Positions 8,065-16,530 are shown, counted from the first letter of the stretch. The stretch: DNA of 62,231 bases from Bacteroidota bacterium (GCA_013288745.1 JABDBG010000005.1:1-62231), one strand, 5' to 3'. Numbers and translations: made by a program. The notes: generated by a model from the sequence alone, not told the origin.

Positions 8065-8092
8065 CAAAGGTAATAAAAATTTAAATGCCCAA
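8065..8092 (-). promoter_or_regulatory. Putative greA promoter (-7 TACCTTTG, -33 TTG)
   Basis: On the minus strand TACCTTTG occupies 8072-8065 and a TTG lies at 8092-8090, 17 bases upstream. This is near the Bacteroidota promoter layout. Predicted transcription start is about 8058-8061, at the first base of the terminator stem. The -33 part lies inside the 3' end of the dehydrogenase gene. Confidence 0.6.
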
Positions 8093-9013
8093 CTTCTCCA
8101 AAATGACGGTACTCATTTTATAAAAAGCTTCATGGCTATAGCCTGCTATATGCGGCGTTACAATAACATTAGGCTGTTGGATCAAAAAATCCAGTTGTTG
8201 CCCCTGAATTTCTGTTAAAGTATCCAGTTTTTCGTTTTCCAAAACATCTAAGGCAGCCCCTGCTATCTTTTTATTTTTTAATGCTGAAATCAGCGCTGCT
8301 GTATTAGTAACCCTGCCCCTGCAGGCATTTATAAAATAAGGTTTTTGTTCCAGCATCGAAAAGAATTCATCATTCGCCATGTATTTCGTCTCTTCCGTTA
8401 GCGGCACATGAAAGCTGATCACATCTGCATATTTGCAAACATGTTCTAATGTTCCTTCTTTGATATTGTCTTTCGCAAAACCCGCTTTGTATTTATCATA
8501 CACAACTATCGTAACATCGAAAGAAGAAAGCAATTTAGCCAGTGCAGTTCCTGTATTTCCATAACCAACAATGCCAACAGTCTTACCTGTTAATTCTGTT
8601 CCGCGATTTGCTTCCCTGATCCATTTGCCTTCTTTTACCTCGTCAAAACTTGTATTGATCTTATTCATTAAATTTAAGATCAATCCCAGAACATGCTCTG
8701 CTACTGCGTTTCGGTTGCCCTCCGGACTGCTTACACAAATAATGCCTTTGCTTTCCGCATATTCCACATCTATCAATTCCATTCCACTGCCTAAGCGCCC
8801 GATCCATTTGAGGTCTTTTGCTTTATCTAAGATGGGGGCATCGATCTTTAATCTTGTTGTTACAATCAATCCTGTTGCATCACTAATTTTTTCGCCCAAT
8901 TCATCATAACTGATAGAAGGCACGTAGATAACTTCATATCCCTGCTGTTCTAACGTAGCGGGAAGAATGTCGTGCGTTTTCGCCGTTATAATGACTGTTG
9001 GTTTCTTTATCAT
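8081..9013 (-). CDS. D-isomer-specific 2-hydroxyacid dehydrogenase
   Basis: 310 residues. The catalytic domain flanks a central Rossmann domain with [17 protein letters not shown] (about 146-162) for NAD binding. Catalytic residues are R232 (ACRGRV), E259 (DVLENE) and H288 (TPHIAGYS). It resembles 3-phosphoglycerate dehydrogenase and hydroxypyruvate reductase but lacks the C-terminal ACT domain of long SerA forms. The substrate (phosphoglycerate, glyoxylate or another 2-oxoacid) is left open. It is downstream of ridA by six bases and likely forms a two-gene operon with it, which would fit amino-acid metabolism. Confidence 0.88.
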   Translation of the reverse strand: MIKKPTVIITAKTHDILPATLEQQGYEVIYVPSISYDELGEKISDATGLIVTTRLKIDAPILDKAKDLKWIGRLGSGMELIDVEYAESKGIICVSSPEGNRNAVAEHVLGLILNLMNKINTSFDEVKEGKWIREANRGTELTGKTVGIVGYGNTGTALAKLLSSFDVTIVVYDKYKAGFAKDNIKEGTLEHVCKYADVISFHVPLTEETKYMANDEFFSMLEQKPYFINACRGRVTNTAALISALKNKKIAGAALDVLENEKLDTLTEIQGQQLDFLIQQPNVIVTPHIAGYSHEAFYKMSTVILEKLGI

Positions 9014-9019
9014 AAAAAA

Positions 9020-9412
9020 TTAATCAGCTGCGATCATGCTAATTTCTACATTAGCATTTTTAGGTAAAGTTTTAACAGCAACAGTTTCTCTTGCAGGAAA
9101 TCCGCCAAAAGAATCGCCGCTAAAATATTGGCCATACACTTCATTCACCTGGCCAAAAAGATCCATATCACTTAAAAAAATACTTGTCTTAATTACGTTA
9201 CTAAAATTCATGCCCGCTTCTGTTAAAACAGCTTGTAGGTTTTTCATTACCTGGTGCGTTTCGTTCACAATATTGCTATCAGCCAGATCTGTTGTTCCGG
9301 GAATCAGGGCAACCTGACCTGATAAAAATAAGAAATTGCCTGATTTAACAGCCTGGCTATAAGGCCCGATAGGCGCGGGGGCATTGTTTGTATTGATTAT
9401 TTTCTTGCTCAT
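9020..9412 (-). CDS. RidA family deaminase
   Basis: 130 residues from the ATG at 9412, preferred to an upstream in-frame ATG at 9439 because family members begin near MSKKIINTNNAPAPIGPYSQ. The RidA fold shows GNFLFLSGQVALIP and VNEVYGQYF. The active-site arginine is in FPARETVAVKTLP near the C-terminus, followed by NVEISMIA. RidA hydrolyses reactive enamine/imine intermediates made by PLP enzymes such as threonine dehydratase. The gene leads the two-gene unit with the 2-hydroxyacid dehydrogenase. A minus-strand -7 element lies at 9437-9444. Confidence 0.92.
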   Translation of the reverse strand: MSKKIINTNNAPAPIGPYSQAVKSGNFLFLSGQVALIPGTTDLADSNIVNETHQVMKNLQAVLTEAGMNFSNVIKTSIFLSDMDLFGQVNEVYGQYFSGDSFGGFPARETVAVKTLPKNANVEISMIAAD

Positions 9413-9436
9413 GGTTAATATCTTTTTACTATAATG

Positions 9437-9444
9437 CAAATATA
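9437..9444 (-). promoter_or_regulatory. Putative -7 element for ridA
   Basis: Read on the minus strand this is TATATTTG, a full match to TAnnTTTG, 24 bases before the preferred ridA ATG. It supports the 9412 start, because the longer start at 9439 would overlap the promoter element. Confidence 0.6.
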
Positions 9445-9460
9445 TCTTTTCTCAACCACC

Positions 9461-9468
9461 TATTTTTG
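9461..9468 (+). promoter_or_regulatory. Putative -7 element for tsaB
   Basis: TATTTTTG matches TAnnTTTG and lies 11 bases before the tsaB ATG, predicting a leader of only a few bases. The ridA and tsaB promoters are divergent within about 25 bases. Confidence 0.55.
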
Positions 9469-9479
9469 CCAAACAAACA

Positions 9480-10163
9480 ATGAGTTTAATAATTAATATA
9501 GATACTGCAACAGAAGCGGCTCATGTCAGCATCGCGAAAGATGGCATTGTTTTGCAACAGGCATTCAACACCAATCAATTAGACCATGCAGGCTTTTTGC
9601 AGGTAGCCGTAAAGGTTGTTATAGATAAGGCTGCCATTAGTTTTGCTCAGGTAGACGCTATTGCAGTAACGATCGGCCCCGGTTCTTATACAGGATTACG
9701 TGTTGGGTTGGCAAGTGCTAAGGGACTTTGTTATGCACTTAAAAAGCCACTGATCGCTATAGGAACGCTTGATGTATTGGCAAAATCCGCATTGATCTCA
9801 CCCGAAAAAGCGCAGTTAGGGCTCCGCACCTTGCTATGTCCAATGATCGATGCCAGAAGAATGGAGGTTTTTACCGCGGTGTTTGACCAGTCTTTAAAAG
9901 CAATTTTACCTGCTCAGGCACTTATATTGGATGAAACATCCTTTAAAGATTTAATAGAGAGACAACCGATCGCCTTTTTCGGCAATGGAAGCCAAAAATG
10001 GAAGGCTATTTGTCCTTATACTACTGCCTTGTTTCTCAATACCACTATTAATCCTCTTGCAATGAGTGAGTTATCTCAGGAAAAATTTGCTTCAAACGAT
10101 TTTTCTGACCTTGCCTATACAGAACCTACGTATATAAAAGAATTCTATATTAACACAATTTAG
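9480..10163 (+). CDS. tsaB: tRNA threonylcarbamoyladenosine biosynthesis protein TsaB
   Basis: 227 residues. An ASKHA-fold subunit recognised by INIDTATEAAHVSI at the start and AVTIGPGSYTGLRVGLASAK near 60-80, the TsaB signature. TsaB scaffolds TsaD and TsaE in making t6A37 on ANN-decoding tRNAs. The first enzyme of the pathway, a Sua5/TsaC-type synthase, is at 47.9 kb; TsaD and TsaE are not in this window. It is transcribed divergently from ridA with a -7 element 11 bases upstream. The length is typical. Confidence 0.93.
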   Translation: MSLIINIDTATEAAHVSIAKDGIVLQQAFNTNQLDHAGFLQVAVKVVIDKAAISFAQVDAIAVTIGPGSYTGLRVGLASAKGLCYALKKPLIAIGTLDVLAKSALISPEKAQLGLRTLLCPMIDARRMEVFTAVFDQSLKAILPAQALILDETSFKDLIERQPIAFFGNGSQKWKAICPYTTALFLNTTINPLAMSELSQEKFASNDFSDLAYTEPTYIKEFYINTI

Positions 10164-10235
10164 TTTTAGAACTGACGTTAATACCATAAAATAACCGTTT
10201 ATATAAAACCTATTACTTATTCCTTGCATATTTTA

Positions 10236-10243
10236 TATATTTG
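10236..10243 (+). promoter_or_regulatory. Putative -7 element for the ArsR gene
   Basis: TATATTTG is a full TAnnTTTG match, 30 bases before the ATG at 10274. The region is very AT-rich. No TTG sits at the expected -33 distance. Confidence 0.6.
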
Positions 10244-10273
10244 CTTCTTATATAATAACAAAAAATAATAACC

Positions 10274-10612
10274 ATGAGCCAAGATGTTGCAGATGAGGAG
10301 AAATCAACCATAGAGAAGGCTGCTATTAAAGTTGATTATTATAATGTAAAAAAAGCCGCACTTACCCTTAGAGCATTAAACCACAAGCTTCGCCAGCAAT
10401 TATTGAAATTAATTGACGAGGAAAAAAAGATCACTGTAACTGAGATCTATGTAAGACTTAAACTGGAACAATCTGTTGCTTCTCAGCACCTGGCTATTTT
10501 AAGAAAAGCAGGCATCGTTAGTACAGAGCGCGATGGTAAATTCATCTACTACATTGTTAACCACAAAAGAATTGAAGAGATCAACAAATTTGTTGGTGAA
10601 CTGGTTAATTAA
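10274..10612 (+). CDS. ArsR/SmtB-type winged-helix regulator without cysteines
   Basis: 112 residues. An ArsR winged helix spans about 28-105: HKLRQQLLKLID, recognition helix SVASQHLAILRKAGI, wing STERDGKFIYYIVN. The protein contains no cysteine. Metal sites of the ELCVC type and the thiol switch of persulfide sensors such as BigR/SqrR are therefore absent. It precedes a CstB-like persulfide dioxygenase by 72 bases, with a terminator-like hairpin between. Co-function is suggested by position only. It could instead be a constitutive or unknown-ligand repressor. Confidence 0.85.
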   Translation: MSQDVADEEKSTIEKAAIKVDYYNVKKAALTLRALNHKLRQQLLKLIDEEKKITVTEIYVRLKLEQSVASQHLAILRKAGIVSTERDGKFIYYIVNHKRIEEINKFVGELVN

Positions 10613-10633
10613 TTGTCGTTAAAAAATATATGT

Positions 10634-10670
10634 AAAGCGGATGCCATAACAGCATTCGCTTTTTATTTTT
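10634..10670 (+). terminator. Terminator or attenuator between arsR-type and persulfide dioxygenase genes
   Basis: AAAGCGGATGC (10634-10644) pairs with GCATTCGCTTT (10652-10662): 11 bp with one G-U wobble and a seven-base loop. A T-rich tract (TTATTTTT) follows. It starts 22 bases after the ArsR stop and ends 15 bases before the next ATG. Confidence 0.75.
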
Positions 10671-10684
10671 ACCTTTACAGTAAG

Positions 10685-12088
10685 ATGTACATCCAACAAT
10701 TATATACTGGCTGTTTAAGCGAAGCAGCCTATTACATTGAAAGTAATGGAGAAGCCGCTATCATCGATCCGTTGCGTGATATTGAAGAATATATTACACT
10801 GGCTAAAGAAAGAAAAGCAGTGATCAAATATATTTTCGAAACACATTTTCATGCAGATTTTGTAAGTGGGCATTTGGACCTAAGCAAACAAACCGGCGCA
10901 CCAATTATTTATGGTCCGCAAACAACAACCAATTTTCCTGCACATATTTCAAAAGACGGCGAAGTTTTTAATTTAGGCAAAGTAAGCTTTACGGTATTGC
11001 ATACACCCGGACATACCATTGAAAGCAGCTGTTATTTATTAAAAGATGAAGCAGGAAAAGCCAATGCAATTTTTTCAGGCGATACTTTATTTGTCGGCGA
11101 TGTTGGCAGGCCGGATCTAAGCAGTGGCGACATGAGCAAAGAGGAATTGGCCGGTATCATGTATGATACCATTCAAAATAAAATATTGCCCCTGGCAGAT
11201 GATATATTAGTTTATCCTGCGCATGGAGCAGGCAGTAGCTGCGGAAAAAATTTAGGTCCGAATACATTTAGTACGATCGGTGAAGAAAAGAAAAGCAATT
11301 ACGCATTACAATCACAATCAAAAGAAGAATTTATAAAAGTACTTACAGACGGGCTTGAAGAAGCGCCAAAATATTTTTCTATGAATGCAAAAATCAATAA
11401 AGAAGGATACGATAGTTTAGATGCCATCAAAGCAAAAGGATTAATTGCTTTAACTGTTGAAGCATTTAAAAATAAATTAAACGATGATGTGATCATTGTA
11501 GATACAAGGCCCGTTGATATTTTCACACAGGGATTTATTCCTGAAAGTATTTTTATTGGTTTAGATGGCCGCTTTGCAGAGTGGGCAGGAAGTATATTGC
11601 CCTTCGATAAAACATTATTGCTAGTTACAGAAAAAGATAAAGAAGAAGAAAGTTTAGTGCGTTTAGCAAGAGTAGGCTTTTCAAAAATAGAAGGTTATTT
11701 AGCCGGCGGTTTTGATGCATGGCAAGCTGCGGGTGAGAAAGTAGACATGATCATTGAAGTAGAACCCGATGAATTGGCAATGGATATTCCACACGATCCA
11801 AACCTGGTGGTAGTGGATGTTAGAAGAGAAGCCGAATTTGCAGAGGGCCATGTAAAAGACGCGATCAATTTACCTTTGGATGAAATGGTTGATGTTGCAT
11901 CCATCGCTGAATTTGAAGAAAATCAAAACTTGTATGTGCATTGCGGTGGTGGATACAGAAGCGTGATAGCAGCATCATTAATGAAAAGGCAAGGCGTACA
12001 TAATCTCCGCAATGTAACAGGCGGCTGGGCTAAGATAAAAGAAGAAAAAGGAATTAAGATCAAGAAAGAAACGAGTGCTTTAAATTAA
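10685..12088 (+). CDS. Persulfide dioxygenase-rhodanese fusion, CstB-like
   Basis: 467 residues from ATG 10685; an in-frame TTG at 10613 would add a non-conserved leader. The N-terminal MBL/ETHE1-like domain (1-240) has H54-F-H56-A-D58, H110 (HTPGH), D133 (SGDTLF) and H180. The first rhodanese domain (about 265-350) lacks the active cysteine. The second (about 365-460) keeps it as C420 in HCGGGYRS. This order of dioxygenase, pseudo-rhodanese and rhodanese matches Staphylococcus CstB, which oxidises low-molecular-weight persulfides to thiosulfate. A weak -7 (TACCTTTA, 10670-10677) lies seven bases before the ATG. Confidence 0.9.
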   Translation: MYIQQLYTGCLSEAAYYIESNGEAAIIDPLRDIEEYITLAKERKAVIKYIFETHFHADFVSGHLDLSKQTGAPIIYGPQTTTNFPAHISKDGEVFNLGKVSFTVLHTPGHTIESSCYLLKDEAGKANAIFSGDTLFVGDVGRPDLSSGDMSKEELAGIMYDTIQNKILPLADDILVYPAHGAGSSCGKNLGPNTFSTIGEEKKSNYALQSQSKEEFIKVLTDGLEEAPKYFSMNAKINKEGYDSLDAIKAKGLIALTVEAFKNKLNDDVIIVDTRPVDIFTQGFIPESIFIGLDGRFAEWAGSILPFDKTLLLVTEKDKEEESLVRLARVGFSKIEGYLAGGFDAWQAAGEKVDMIIEVEPDELAMDIPHDPNLVVVDVRREAEFAEGHVKDAINLPLDEMVDVASIAEFEENQNLYVHCGGGYRSVIAASLMKRQGVHNLRNVTGGWAKIKEEKGIKIKKETSALN

Positions 12089-12153
12089 TTGTTGCATTGA
12101 TAGAGTGTTTAATTGTTGGCACTTCAGAGTATTATTATCTTCACAACAATTAA
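12085..12153. repeat. TTAATTGTTG inverted and direct word-repeat
   Basis: TTAATTGTTG occurs at 12085-12094 and 12109-12118 and is perfectly inverted as CAACAATTAA at 12144-12153. It fills the gap between the convergent persulfide dioxygenase and MerR genes and overlaps the former's stop codon. A role in bidirectional termination is possible; no T tract follows. Confidence 0.65.
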
Positions 12154-12173
12154 GCAATAAAACTATTTAACCA

Positions 12174-12698
12174 TTAAAGATTTGTCTTCAACTCTAACAA
12201 AAAAGCTTTCAACTTCTTTAACGATTCTATCGTAGCAAATTTCTCATCGGTCTTTTTGCTATTCTTTAAAAAGTCTTTGGCACCTTCTAAAGTATATTTT
12301 TTTTCTCTGATGAGATGATGGATTAGTTGTAGATTTTTAATGTCCTCTGGCCGGAACATCCGGTCGCCCTTTCTGTTTTTTTTCGGTTTGAGTATGTCAA
12401 ATTCATTTTCCCAAAAACGGATCAACGATTGATTTACCTTAAACATTTCCGCAACAGTACCTATCGTGTAATATAATTTTAGAAACAGGATCTCATCAGG
12501 TGGTACGTCTATCAGGTCTGCACTCGCCGTCATTTCCTTCAAACTCTTTCTGCCTTTTGTTGATTTTTTTGGAGGATTGATCTTTTCGATTGGTATATCT
12601 ATTACTTCCGTCTTAATGATAAGCGGTTTTTGTAACCCAACCGGTTTTTTTATCGGGTCTTCATCAAAGGAAAAAGCTATTTGGTTATCCTCAGGCAT
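12174..12698 (-). CDS. MerR family transcriptional regulator
   Basis: 174 residues. An unusual N-terminal extension of about 65 residues, rich in Lys/Pro/Ile, precedes the MerR helix-turn-helix (YYTIGTVAEMFKVNQSLIRF, about 67-86) and wing (PKKNRKGDRMFRPEDI). There is a short C-terminal coiled region and no separate ligand domain or cysteine cluster. Effector and targets are unknown. It lies eight bases downstream of the M23 peptidase gene and probably shares its transcript, a pairing that may link it to envelope maintenance. Confidence 0.85.
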   Translation of the reverse strand: MPEDNQIAFSFDEDPIKKPVGLQKPLIIKTEVIDIPIEKINPPKKSTKGRKSLKEMTASADLIDVPPDEILFLKLYYTIGTVAEMFKVNQSLIRFWENEFDILKPKKNRKGDRMFRPEDIKNLQLIHHLIREKKYTLEGAKDFLKNSKKTDEKFATIESLKKLKAFLLELKTNL

Positions 12699-12706
12699 GA
12701 TTAAAG

Positions 12707-13681
12707 TTAATCAAAACTTTTTGCACTCCCGGTAGAAGCGATTTTTAATAAGCGGTCGAATTGATCAGGGTTAATATCATTATAAAAGAAATAAACAGGA
12801 TCAACTGCTTCGCCGTTCACATGAATTTCGTAGTGGCAATGCGGTCCGGTACTTTTACCGGTGCTGCCTACCCATCCTATCACTTCGCCCCTGGTAACGC
12901 TTTCGCCGCTATGTACTTTTACTTTGACCATGTGGCCGTAAATAGTTTCGTATCCATATCCGTGATTGATCTCAACATGGTTTCCATAACCTCCATCTGT
13001 AAAGCCAGCCACAGCAACAGTGCCGTTAGCGGTTGCATAAATAGGTGTTCCCTGCGGCGCAGCAAAATCTAGCCCTTTATGCATTTTAGGTGTGCCGTAT
13101 ACAGGGTCAATGCGCATACCAAAACCACTGGCAATTCTTGTAAGGTCCTTATTGCTAACGGGCTGTATTGCAGGAATACAAGCTAGTTTAACATCCTGGT
13201 TTTTTATCAGTTTTTCAATTTCGGCATAGCTATTTAATTGAAAAGTTGCCCTGGCAGCCAGGTGATCAAGCGTTACAGCTACCGCTTCAGCGATGGTATC
13301 ATCACCAATAATATTTACTTTATCGAATTCTTTCTGGTTCTCTATTACCTTTTCGCGGGCGCTATCGGGCATCGGGTTAGCTTCAAAAATTGAGCGGTAC
13401 ACATCGTTATCCCGTTTCTCCAATACTACTAACTGGTCCTGCAAAGTCTTTACTTTATCATCCAAAGCGGCATAATTATCCTTCATAGCCGTGTATTTGC
13501 TATTCATGGCAAGGTCTTGCGGCTTAGGAATGAAGCGATTATAAACAGTAATAATAATAGCAGAAGTAACAAGGGCTGTAGAGATAAAACCGAATACACG
13601 CAAGAGTTTCACCTGAAGTGGCGTTACTAATTTTTCGTACCGTAACGTGTTGGTATTGTAGAAATATTTTATTTTTCTCAT
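12707..13681 (-). CDS. M23 family (LytM) metallopeptidase
   Basis: 324 residues. A membrane anchor at about 29-48 is followed by a coiled coil (about 62-92, KDNYAALDDKVKTLQDQL) and a LytM domain (about 182-300). Zinc ligands look intact: H201 and D205 (MHKGLDFAAP), and H281/H283 (GPHCHYEIH). It should therefore be an active peptidoglycan endopeptidase facing the periplasm, unlike degenerate EnvC/NlpD activators. It is the first gene of an operon with the MerR regulator. It is divergent from alaS, with overlapping promoter elements between. Confidence 0.9.
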   Translation of the reverse strand: MRKIKYFYNTNTLRYEKLVTPLQVKLLRVFGFISTALVTSAIIITVYNRFIPKPQDLAMNSKYTAMKDNYAALDDKVKTLQDQLVVLEKRDNDVYRSIFEANPMPDSAREKVIENQKEFDKVNIIGDDTIAEAVAVTLDHLAARATFQLNSYAEIEKLIKNQDVKLACIPAIQPVSNKDLTRIASGFGMRIDPVYGTPKMHKGLDFAAPQGTPIYATANGTVAVAGFTDGGYGNHVEINHGYGYETIYGHMVKVKVHSGESVTRGEVIGWVGSTGKSTGPHCHYEIHVNGEAVDPVYFFYNDINPDQFDRLLKIASTGSAKSFD

Positions 13682-13731
13682 ACTTATTAGGCAATCTTGC
13701 GCTCAACAGTGCAGCTGTCAGCCCTAATCCT

Positions 13732-13739
13732 TAAATTTG
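13732..13739 (+). promoter_or_regulatory. Putative -7 element for alaS
   Basis: TAAATTTG matches TAnnTTTG, about 75 bases before the preferred alaS ATG. It supports the start at 13814, because any longer frame would begin upstream of this promoter. Confidence 0.55.
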
Positions 13740-13764
13740 CAGCCTCTGTATTGTTAAGAGTGCA

Positions 13765-13772
13765 CAAATATA
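13765..13772 (-). promoter_or_regulatory. Putative -7 element for the M23 peptidase gene
   Basis: On the minus strand this reads TATATTTG, a full consensus match, 83 bases before the peptidase ATG. It faces the alaS promoter in the same 40-base stretch, so the two transcripts would overlap at their 5' ends. Confidence 0.5.
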
Positions 13773-13813
13773 GACTGATAAATTGCAAAAAACATCCTAA
13801 AAATAATTGGTAT

Positions 13814-16480
13814 ATGTCCACCAGTGTTGAAACGAAGTCGCCTACGGTAAATCAAAATATGTTAACTGCAAAGCAGATCCGTCAGCAGTTTCTCGATTTT
13901 TTTCAATCGAAGGGCCATGCCATTGTACCATCAGCACCCATCGTGTTAAAAGATGACCCTACTTTATTGTTCACTAATTCGGGAATGGTTCAATTCAAAG
14001 ATTATTTTTTGGGCAATAAATTGGCTCCTCATAAAAGAGTAGCAGATACGCAAAAATGTTTGCGTGTTAGCGGTAAACACAATGACCTGGAAGAAGTGGG
14101 TGTAGATACTTACCATCATACGATGTTTGAAATGTTGGGTAACTGGAGTTTTGGAGATTACTTTAAAAAAGAAGCGATCGAATGGAGTTGGGAATTATTG
14201 GTAGATATTTATAAAATTCCGAAAGACCGTTTATATGTTACCGTTTTTGAAGGCGATGTAAAAGAGAATATTCCTAAAGACGAAGAAGCTGCAGCCGAAT
14301 GGGCAAAGCGGGTTTCGCCCGAAAGAATTTTATTAGGGAATAAAAAAGATAATTTTTGGGAGATGGGCGATACAGGGCCATGTGGCCCGTGTACGGAAAT
14401 TCATGTGGATTGCAGAAATGATGATGAAAGAAAAAAGATAGATGGCGCTACATTAGTAAACAACGATCATCCGCAGGTAATTGAAATATGGAACAATGTA
14501 TTTATACAGTTCAACAGAAAAAAAGATGGTAGCCTGGAACAATTAGCGGCAAAGCATGTTGATACAGGAATGGGCTTTGAACGTTTGGTAAGAGTATTAC
14601 AAGGCAAACAAAGTAATTACGATACAGATGTTTTTACGGGAACAATAGCAGCAACAGAAAAGATCACAGGAAAAAAATATGATTACAGCGATAGCAAAGA
14701 AGCAATAGCATTCAGAGTGTTAGCAGATCATATCCGTGCGATATCATTTACAATTGCAGACGGACAATTACCATCAAACACAGGCGCGGGTTACGTTATA
14801 CGCCGTATTTTAAGAAGGGCTGTGCGTTATTATTATTCTTACCTGGATTATAAACAACCTTTATTGTATCAATTGTTACCTGTTATTGCTAAACAATTTG
14901 AAGATGTTTTCCCAGAGTTAATCAAACAGTCGGATTTTGTTGGCAAGGTGATCAATGAAGAAGAAGAAGCTTTTCTAAGAACATTGGATAAAGGATTAAA
15001 AAAGATAGATGAGATCATTACACAATCGCAATCATCTAAAATAATTAATGGCGCTGCTGCATTTGAATTATTAGATACTTATGGGTTTCCAATTGACCTT
15101 ACAAGATTAATTGCATCAGAAAATAACCTGGGCGTTGATGATAAAGGATTTGAAGCAGAGATGTTGCAACAAAAAAATCGCAGTAGATCTGCCGCTGTTT
15201 TGGATACAGAAGACTGGGTAACACTGATAGAAAATGTACAAAATAAATTCGTTGGTTACGATTCGTTGGAAACAAAAAGCAAGATCGTTAAGTACCGTAA
15301 AGTAACTGCGAAAGGAAAAGAATCATATCAGTTGGTTTTGGATACAACACCTTTTTACGCGGAGAGTGGCGGACAGGTTGGTGATACGGGGCAATTGATA
15401 ATTGATAATGAAAAATTGATCATTACCAATACAAAAAGAGAAAATGACCTAATCATTCATTTCACAGATAAAATTCCTGCAAAATTAACCGGTGATGTAA
15501 TAGCTAAGGTCGATCTGGAAAGACGAAAAGCAATTTCTGTTCACCATAGCGTTACGCATTTAATGCATGCAGCTTTACGTAAAGTGTTGGGTACACATGT
15601 GGCACAAAAAGGAAGTCTGGTAAATGGTGAATACCTGCGTTTTGACTTTTCACATTTTGCTAAAGTAACGGATGAAGAAATTGTTGCCATAGAAAAAATT
15701 GTCAATGAAAAGATAAGAGAGAATATTCCGATATTGATAAAATCAATGCATAAAGATGAAGCGGTTGCGTTAGGCGCCATGGCATTGTTTGGAGAAAAAT
15801 ATGGAGATATCGTTCGAGTGGTGATCATGGATCCAAATTATTCATTGGAGTTGTGCGGAGGTACACATGTTGGCAGTACAGGCGAATTAGGAATATTTAA
15901 AATACAACACGAAAGTGCAGTAGCTGCAGGTGTTCGCAGAATTGAAGCGGTTTGCGGTAGCGCTGCAGAAAAATATATCGATGAAGAGTTTGCGCTGCTA
16001 AAAACAATTCGTGAAACATTAAAGAATCCAAAAGAGGTTACCAAGGCTGTTGATAATTTATTAGCGGAAAATTCAAACCTAGAAAAAAGAATTGAAGGAT
16101 TAGAGGCAAGACAACTAGTAGGCATCAGAAATGAATTGTTGACTAAGGATGAAATAATCAATAACGTAACTTTTGTTGGCGAGATAATTGAAGTTGGTTC
16201 TGCGGATGTATTAAAGAAGCTATGCTTCGATCTAAAAAATCATTTGCACGATCATGTAGTGGTGTTATGTGCTAATATTGATGGAAAGGCAAATGTAGCG
16301 ATCGGTATTTCTGACACAGTTGTTGCTGCCAAAGGTTTGGATGCAGGAAAGATCATTAAAGAACATGTATCAAAATTAATTAACGGTGGTGGAGGCGGAC
16401 AGAAGAACCTTGCTACTGCAGGCGGACAAGATATTAGTAATTTGAAGCAGGTGATCGCAACAGTAAAATCATTACTATAA
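13814..16480 (+). CDS. alaS: Alanine-tRNA ligase
   Basis: 888 residues from ATG 13814 (an alternative ATG lies at 13859). The class II catalytic core begins at QIRQQFLDFFQSKGHAIVPS. The editing domain has the zinc-type HHSVTHLMHAAL and ELCGGTHVGS, so Cys and His of the mischarged-tRNA deacylase site are kept. The C-terminal DHHA1-like domain ends with NGGGGGQKNLATAGG. It charges tRNA-Ala and clears Ser/Gly errors. The gene is monocistronic with a clear terminator at 16503-16530. The frame is open upstream to 13697, but that stretch contains the promoter. Confidence 0.96.
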   Translation: MSTSVETKSPTVNQNMLTAKQIRQQFLDFFQSKGHAIVPSAPIVLKDDPTLLFTNSGMVQFKDYFLGNKLAPHKRVADTQKCLRVSGKHNDLEEVGVDTYHHTMFEMLGNWSFGDYFKKEAIEWSWELLVDIYKIPKDRLYVTVFEGDVKENIPKDEEAAAEWAKRVSPERILLGNKKDNFWEMGDTGPCGPCTEIHVDCRNDDERKKIDGATLVNNDHPQVIEIWNNVFIQFNRKKDGSLEQLAAKHVDTGMGFERLVRVLQGKQSNYDTDVFTGTIAATEKITGKKYDYSDSKEAIAFRVLADHIRAISFTIADGQLPSNTGAGYVIRRILRRAVRYYYSYLDYKQPLLYQLLPVIAKQFEDVFPELIKQSDFVGKVINEEEEAFLRTLDKGLKKIDEIITQSQSSKIINGAAAFELLDTYGFPIDLTRLIASENNLGVDDKGFEAEMLQQKNRSRSAAVLDTEDWVTLIENVQNKFVGYDSLETKSKIVKYRKVTAKGKESYQLVLDTTPFYAESGGQVGDTGQLIIDNEKLIITNTKRENDLIIHFTDKIPAKLTGDVIAKVDLERRKAISVHHSVTHLMHAALRKVLGTHVAQKGSLVNGEYLRFDFSHFAKVTDEEIVAIEKIVNEKIRENIPILIKSMHKDEAVALGAMALFGEKYGDIVRVVIMDPNYSLELCGGTHVGSTGELGIFKIQHESAVAAGVRRIEAVCGSAAEKYIDEEFALLKTIRETLKNPKEVTKAVDNLLAENSNLEKRIEGLEARQLVGIRNELLTKDEIINNVTFVGEIIEVGSADVLKKLCFDLKNHLHDHVVVLCANIDGKANVAIGISDTVVAAKGLDAGKIIKEHVSKLINGGGGGQKNLATAGGQDISNLKQVIATVKSLL

Positions 16481-16502
16481 TCGAATTATAAATATTAAAA
16501 AT

Positions 16503-16530
16503 GGGAAGCTACAACTTCCCGTTTTTTTTT
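16503..16530. terminator. Bidirectional terminator between alaS and DUF4395 genes
   Basis: GGGAAG (16503-16508) pairs with CTTCCC (16515-16520). Nine T follow on the plus side, and a T5 run occurs on the opposite strand. It sits between two convergent genes and overlaps the last bases of the minus-strand gene. Confidence 0.85.

Noticed and set aside
13697-13813. N-terminal extension of alaS
   Set aside because: The stretch contains the probable alaS and peptidase promoters and no conserved AlaS residues.
15391-15430. alaS contains words like the intergenic ATTGATAATTGATAATG repeat, suggesting an insertion into the gene
   Set aside because: The reading frame and local AlaS length (GQLIIDNEKLIITNT) fit the family, so it is probably ordinary AT-rich coding sequence.
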